From Eubacterium oxidoreducens (GTDB lineage: Bacteria; Bacillota; Clostridia; Lachnospirales; Lachnospiraceae): DNA of 64,000 nucleotides. The stretch spans positions 1 to 64,000 of the forward strand of contig NZ_FMXR01000013.1 in assembly GCF_900104415.1 (NCBI RefSeq), in the 5' to 3' direction. The notes beneath the pieces were generated by a model that ran no database searches, was not told the origin of the DNA, and was given only the letters and a program-made list of their open reading frames with translations. Positions 60,236 to 64,000 of this stretch are shown piece after piece. The translations under genes were made by a program, and so were the position numbers. Positions within the stretch are counted from its first letter, which is position 1, and each line of letters starts with the position of its first letter.

Positions 60236-62341
60236 ATGAATCAAAATTCTTTTTATGATTACAGACGTATACTTGAATATATGATGGGCATGCGCCCGTT
60301 TCTTGAAAAAAGCGCATTGTTTAGCGATGGAACGAATGATTATCGCATTCCATCGGAACCGGAACCGGGAGACGAGATTCGAATTCGGTTTCGGACAGCA
60401 AAGAATAATGTTGATGGCGTATGGTTATGCTATGGTGACAAACAGATTAAGATGGAAGTGGTAGAGCAAGATGAACAGTTTGATTTTTTTGAGACAAAAA
60501 TCAAAGTGGGAACAAAAAGAATCGTTTACTATTTTCGAATTGTTACCGGAAGATTGGTGTGCGAATATGATCGAAGCGGAGCGGTAGATGAGGGATGTGC
60601 GAAGCACTTTTTTTACATTTATCCCGGTTTTCATGTTCCGGAGTGGTCGAAGGGTGCAGTCATGTACCAGATTTTTGTGGATCGATTCTATAATGGGGAT
60701 AAGACCAATGATATTGTGGAAGACGAGTATCAGTATCTGTGTTTTCATGCGGGAAAGTCACCGAATTGGAATAAATGCCCTGATCCATATAATGTAGCGC
60801 AATTTTACGGGGGTGATCTTGAAGGCGTAAGGCAGAAGCTGGATTATTTACAGGATTTAGGAGTGGATGTGATATACCTGAATCCAATCTTTGTTTCGCC
60901 TTCTAATCACAAATATGATATTCAGGATTATGATTATGTGGATCCTCATTTTGGAAAAATTGTTGTAGATGAAGGTGAGGTTCTAGAACGATACGATGAA
61001 GATAATATTTTTGCAACAAAATATATCAGTCGTGTGACGGATAAGCGAAACCTTGAAGCCAGTAATGAGTTGTTTGCACAGCTGACAAAAGAAATTCATG
61101 AACGTGGTATGAAGATTATTTTGGATGGCGTCTTTAACCATTGTGGTTCTTTTAATAAATGGATGGATCGGGAGCGGATTTATGAAAATAAAGAAGAATA
61201 TAAGACCGGTGCATATATAGCAAAAGACAGTCCATATCACGATTATTTCAAATTTGAACCGGAAGGAAACTGGCCGTATAACGGAGTCTACAATGGATGG
61301 TGGGGGCATGAGACTTTGCCCAAATTACAATATGAACAGTCGCCGGAATTGGAAGAATATATTCTTGGGATTGCGAAGAAATGGTTGAGTGAGCCGTATA
61401 ACATTGATGGTTGGAGACTTGACGTTGCAGCTGATTTGGGAATGAGTCAAGAGTATAATCACAAATTCTGGAAGAAGTTTCGAAAAGTGGTAAAGGAAAC
61501 GAATCCGGATGCGCTTATTCTTGCAGAGCATTATGGGAATCCGGCGGCATGGCTGAAAGGCGATGAGTGGGATACGGTAATGAATTATGATGCATTTATG
61601 GATCCTGTAAGCTGGTTTATGACGGGCGTAGATAAGCACAGTGAAAGTTATCAACCTGAGGCAGAAGGAAATCTGCAGCAGTTTTTGGATACGATGCATT
61701 ATTTTATGGCTGATTTTCCGATTCAGTCGTTGCAGTGTTCCATGAACGAATTGTCCAATCACGATCATTCCAGATTCCTTACCAGAACGAATCATAAGAC
61801 GGGTCGCGTGCAATATTTGGGGGCAAAGGCGGCAGAAGAAGATGTTAATAAGGGCGTATTTCGAGCTGCTGTAATGTTACAGATGACATGGCCCGGCGCT
61901 CCGACGATTTATTATGGAGATGAGGCAGGTGTTTGCGGATTCACAGATCCGGATAACCGACGCACTTATCCGTGGGGAAATGAAGACAAGGAGTTAATCC
62001 GCTATCACAAAGAATTGATAGCGTTGCATAAAAGCAGCCCTGTGTTCAAGAATGGATCTTTGAAAATAGTAAAAGACGACGAGAATATTCTTGCATATGG
62101 AAGGTTTACAAGAGCAGAGCAATATGTCGTTATTATTAATATTGCTAATAAACCGGAGGAAATTACGATTTCTGCATGGGAACTTGGCCTGCCGCAGGAA
62201 GGCTGTTTGAAGCAGCTGATTTTCAGTAATGAAGATGGATATTCAACGGCTCCGGTAGAATATAAAATGCAAAATGGAAGATTTGACATTCAGATGCAAA
62301 GATATTCTGCGGTGGTATTAAAAGGAATGGGCGAAGAGTAA
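60236..62341 (+). CDS. Alpha-amylase-family glycoside hydrolase (neopullulanase / cyclomaltodextrinase type)
   Basis: 701 aa GH13 enzyme without a signal peptide, so probably intracellular. Residues 20-135 look like the N-terminal CBM34-type domain typical of this subgroup. GH13 regions: I DGVFNHCG, II GWRLDVAAD (nucleophile D396), III LAEHYG (acid/base E431), IV SNHDHSRF (D510). A C-terminal beta domain ends the protein. Expected to cleave imported maltodextrins, cyclodextrins or pullulan. SD GAAGGA. Preceded by a terminator-like leader. Confidence 0.92.
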   Translation: MNQNSFYDYRRILEYMMGMRPFLEKSALFSDGTNDYRIPSEPEPGDEIRIRFRTAKNNVDGVWLCYGDKQIKMEVVEQDEQFDFFETKIKVGTKRIVYYFRIVTGRLVCEYDRSGAVDEGCAKHFFYIYPGFHVPEWSKGAVMYQIFVDRFYNGDKTNDIVEDEYQYLCFHAGKSPNWNKCPDPYNVAQFYGGDLEGVRQKLDYLQDLGVDVIYLNPIFVSPSNHKYDIQDYDYVDPHFGKIVVDEGEVLERYDEDNIFATKYISRVTDKRNLEASNELFAQLTKEIHERGMKIILDGVFNHCGSFNKWMDRERIYENKEEYKTGAYIAKDSPYHDYFKFEPEGNWPYNGVYNGWWGHETLPKLQYEQSPELEEYILGIAKKWLSEPYNIDGWRLDVAADLGMSQEYNHKFWKKFRKVVKETNPDALILAEHYGNPAAWLKGDEWDTVMNYDAFMDPVSWFMTGVDKHSESYQPEAEGNLQQFLDTMHYFMADFPIQSLQCSMNELSNHDHSRFLTRTNHKTGRVQYLGAKAAEEDVNKGVFRAAVMLQMTWPGAPTIYYGDEAGVCGFTDPDNRRTYPWGNEDKELIRYHKELIALHKSSPVFKNGSLKIVKDDENILAYGRFTRAEQYVVIINIANKPEEITISAWELGLPQEGCLKQLIFSNEDGYSTAPVEYKMQNGRFDIQMQRYSAVVLKGMGEE

Positions 62342-62352
62342 TAGAAAATCAT

Positions 62353-62381
62353 TTGCGTTTAGAAGGTGACTATGCTATAAT
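62353..62381 (+). promoter_or_regulatory. Promoter of tRNA-Tyr
   Basis: TTGCGT at 62353-62358, 17 bp, TGC-TATAAT with -10 at 62376-62381. Predicted start about 62388. Confidence 0.75.
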
Positions 62382-62396
62382 ACATTCGTTGTAAAT

Positions 62397-62478
62397 GGAT
62401 GGATTCCCGAGTGGCCAAAGGGGACAGACTGTAAATCTGCTGCAAATTGCTTCGGTGGTTCGAATCCACCTCCATCCA
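62397..62478 (+). tRNA. tRNA-Tyr (GUA)
   Basis: Acceptor stem GGATGGA / TCCATCC with discriminator A, D-arm TTCCCGAGTGGCC, anticodon loop CTGTAAA with GTA at 34-36, a long class II variable arm (TGCAAATTGCTTCG), and T-arm GGTGGTTCGAATCCACC. CCA is not encoded, so it depends on Cca. Confidence 0.95.
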
Positions 62479-62480
62479 TT

Positions 62481-62516
62481 AAAAAAGAAGCTTCATAACT
62501 TGAAGCTTCTTTTTTT
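62481..62516. terminator. Terminator after tRNA-Tyr, shared with ubiX
   Basis: AAAAAAGAAGCTTCA / TTGAAGCTTCTTTTTT with a short loop; A- and T-tracts make it bidirectional. The ubiX stop lies at its right edge. Confidence 0.88.
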
Positions 62517-63072
62517 ATGTCCATCGATTAAAGTCCGGCATATCGATATCGAAAATATCTAAAATCTTGCCGGCGATATGTTTGGTCATATCGTCAAGTG
62601 TTTTTGGCTGTTGGTAATATGTCATCATAGGTGGAAGAATGATAGCTCCATCTTGTGATAATTCAGCCATATTTCTTAAGTGAATGGCACTAAGTGGTGT
62701 TTCACGAGCAACCAAAACAAGCTTGCGCCGTTCCTTTAAAGTGACATCGGCAGCACGAAGTAACAGGTTTTGAGAAAAACCGCTATGGATACCGGCGAGT
62801 GTTTTCATGCTACATGGAACTACAATCATGCCGGCAGTTTTATAAGTGCCGCTTGCAATAGATGCACCGATGTTATCTAAATCAAAAGTTTCGTCTGCAA
62901 GTGCAGTAAATTCTTCTAGTGTCATATCAGACTCTGACTCAAGGGTCATCTCAGCGCCTTTCGTCATAACAAGACAGGAATATACATCCGTAGCAGCCTT
63001 GAGTCCTTCTAGAACTCGGATAGCAATCGGGATTCCACTGGCACCGCTGACGCCTACAACGATTCGTTTCAT
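62515..63072 (-). CDS. ubiX: Flavin prenyltransferase UbiX
   Basis: 185 aa flavoprotein. Opening RIVVGVSGASGIPIAIRVLE (FMN site), SGTYKTAGMIVVPCSMKTLAGI, and RETPLSAIHLRNMAEL are typical. It prenylates FMN to the cofactor of UbiD-type decarboxylases. No ubiD is in the window. It is 13 nt downstream of a MerR-type regulator gene in the same direction, so likely co-transcribed. Confidence 0.95.
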   Translation of the reverse strand: MKRIVVGVSGASGIPIAIRVLEGLKAATDVYSCLVMTKGAEMTLESESDMTLEEFTALADETFDLDNIGASIASGTYKTAGMIVVPCSMKTLAGIHSGFSQNLLLRAADVTLKERRKLVLVARETPLSAIHLRNMAELSQDGAIILPPMMTYYQQPKTLDDMTKHIAGKILDIFDIDMPDFNRWT

Positions 63073-63085
63073 AAATTAGTACTCC

Positions 63086-63955
63086 TTAAAATGTAACACC
63101 CGGCAGCTGAATCGGAAGTCGCAGCTGACAAAAGTCACGTTTATTATCTTCTGTATAGAAGGTTGTGTCAAGAAGACACTCATCATATAGATTACCGATG
63201 GCTTTGTAACCATTGTCGTGGATCCATTTATTTAATTTGTCCACATACTGCGTTTCATAAGGCATGCCATATTTACTCATACAGGCATAAAACCCACCGG
63301 GAACCGTAATCATAATAATATCATCGCCACTGGCATCTCCGGTAAAATCATCCGGAAGATTAACATAACCACCGGCGCCTTTAAGCTGATGGGAAGATTC
63401 TAACTGTTCCTGCAATAGCATGGCGCCCCATCCGGTGTCCGGATGCAGATTGATATCATTGAGTCGATTGCGAAGCTTCATATGTGTATAATGCATAATG
63501 CTTCGATCCATCGGCTTATTGCCGGGTTGCCAAGGCGCAAATAAAATCTTACGCTCTGGAAATTGCTTGATATAAGGCTGCTCAATATGTTGAATCTCTT
63601 TCTCGGTCTCTTTGTAGTAATTTAACCGGTCATCAATGCTTTGAAGCTTCTTTTGTAAAGTTTCAATTTCCTTTTCAATCTTTTGCTTTTTCTCTACCAG
63701 CAGATCTTGTATGTTGTGAACCGTTCTGTTTTGAAAATTGTCTACAATTTCCTTTAAAGAAAAATCGTTGTCCTTAAGAGCGCATATCTCGCGCAAATAT
63801 GGAACCTGATAAATAGAATAGAAACGGTACCCTTTTTGATCGGTATAAGCAGGTTTAAAGACATCATGCTTATCGTAATAAATTAACGTCTGACGGCTGA
63901 TGCGGCAGATGTTAGACATCTCACTGATAGAAAGCCAAGTATCATCTTTATTCAT
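63086..63955 (-). CDS. MerR-family transcriptional regulator with effector-binding domain
   Basis: 289 aa. MerR winged helix at 5-75 (LSISEMSNICRISRQTLIYYDKHDVFKP, YRFYSIYQVPYLREI), a dimerisation coiled coil about 90-125, and a C-terminal GyrI/BmrR-like ligand-binding domain (PGGFYACMSKYGMPYETQY...WIHDNGYKAIGNLYDECLLD). It resembles multidrug/aromatic sensor MerRs. SD AAGGGG. With ubiX downstream, it may sense an aromatic acid or its decarboxylation product. Confidence 0.88.
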   Translation of the reverse strand: MNKDDTWLSISEMSNICRISRQTLIYYDKHDVFKPAYTDQKGYRFYSIYQVPYLREICALKDNDFSLKEIVDNFQNRTVHNIQDLLVEKKQKIEKEIETLQKKLQSIDDRLNYYKETEKEIQHIEQPYIKQFPERKILFAPWQPGNKPMDRSIMHYTHMKLRNRLNDINLHPDTGWGAMLLQEQLESSHQLKGAGGYVNLPDDFTGDASGDDIIMITVPGGFYACMSKYGMPYETQYVDKLNKWIHDNGYKAIGNLYDECLLDTTFYTEDNKRDFCQLRLPIQLPGVTF

Positions 63956-64000
63956 AATGTATAACCCCTTTTCAAATTACACAAAAAATATAGTTTGTAT

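Overview
The window looks like a chromosomal segment of an obligately anaerobic, low-to-moderate GC Firmicute, most likely a member of the Lachnospiraceae (Clostridium cluster XIVa). The grounds are the oxygen-sensitive enzymes (NrdD/NrdG, a ferredoxin/NAD-type formate dehydrogenase, a HydA-like iron-sulfur protein), SpoVG, the GlgC/GlgD pair, an archaeal/eukaryotic-type prolyl-tRNA synthetase, RNase H with a viroplasmin domain, and strong SD sequences. This is inference from gene content; no rRNA is present. Nearly all genes are on the + strand, except lysR, metA, prs-dnaC-dnaD-murC and merR-ubiX. I see no CRISPR array, prophage or insertion sequence.

Layout. 1-5.3 kb: the 3' end of a group II intron, then RNase H, an L,D-transpeptidase, and a YitT-GNAT fusion / NUDIX / HD operon. 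5.3-16.4 kb: a LysR gene divergent from a five-gene regulatory-looking operon (DRTGG, RsbW-like ATPase, HydA-like protein, DRTGG, PHP), followed by a five-gene formate dehydrogenase operon (NuoE-like, ATPase, 2Fe-2S protein, NuoF-like, FdhA). 16.4-25 kb: PAP2, nrdD-nrdG, metA, a DUF308 protein and trkA-trkH. 25-30 kb (minus strand): a divergent PRPP synthetase, DnaC- and DnaD-like primosome loaders, and murC, with a DnaA-box cluster between murC and dnaD. 30-38.7 kb: glgC (frameshifted), glgD, spoVG, pth, mfd and a PrsA-like foldase. 38.8-48.1 kb: a heterodimeric ABC exporter, aroK, murA, metK behind a SAM-I riboswitch, and a two-component system. 48.4-55.6 kb: pseudouridine synthase, proS, cca, a PEGA lipoprotein, phosphoglucomutase, HU and an S4 protein. 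55.8-64 kb: the ftsB/divIC-tilS-hpt-ftsH cluster, an alpha-amylase-family enzyme behind a terminator-like leader, tRNA-Tyr, ubiX and merR.

How the parts fit. Fermentative redox balance is the main theme of the first third: the HydA-like protein keeps the four H-cluster cysteine positions but has Thr at the proton-transfer Cys position, which suggests sensing rather than bulk H2 catalysis, and it sits next to a formate dehydrogenase rather than a hydrogenase. The middle holds storage polysaccharide, envelope and replication genes.

The most unusual feature is a family of modular, hairpin-rich intergenic repeats (about 131-135 bp). Two sequence classes (A and B) share a core and always start immediately behind a gene's 3' end in that gene's orientation. 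Two class A copies differ at one base and bracket the formate dehydrogenase operon as direct repeats. Two class B copies are identical over 131 bp, are inverted relative to each other 27.6 kb apart, and each supplies the Ile codon and stop codon of the gene it follows. Shorter relics occur at 17.2, 42.3 and 55.7 kb.
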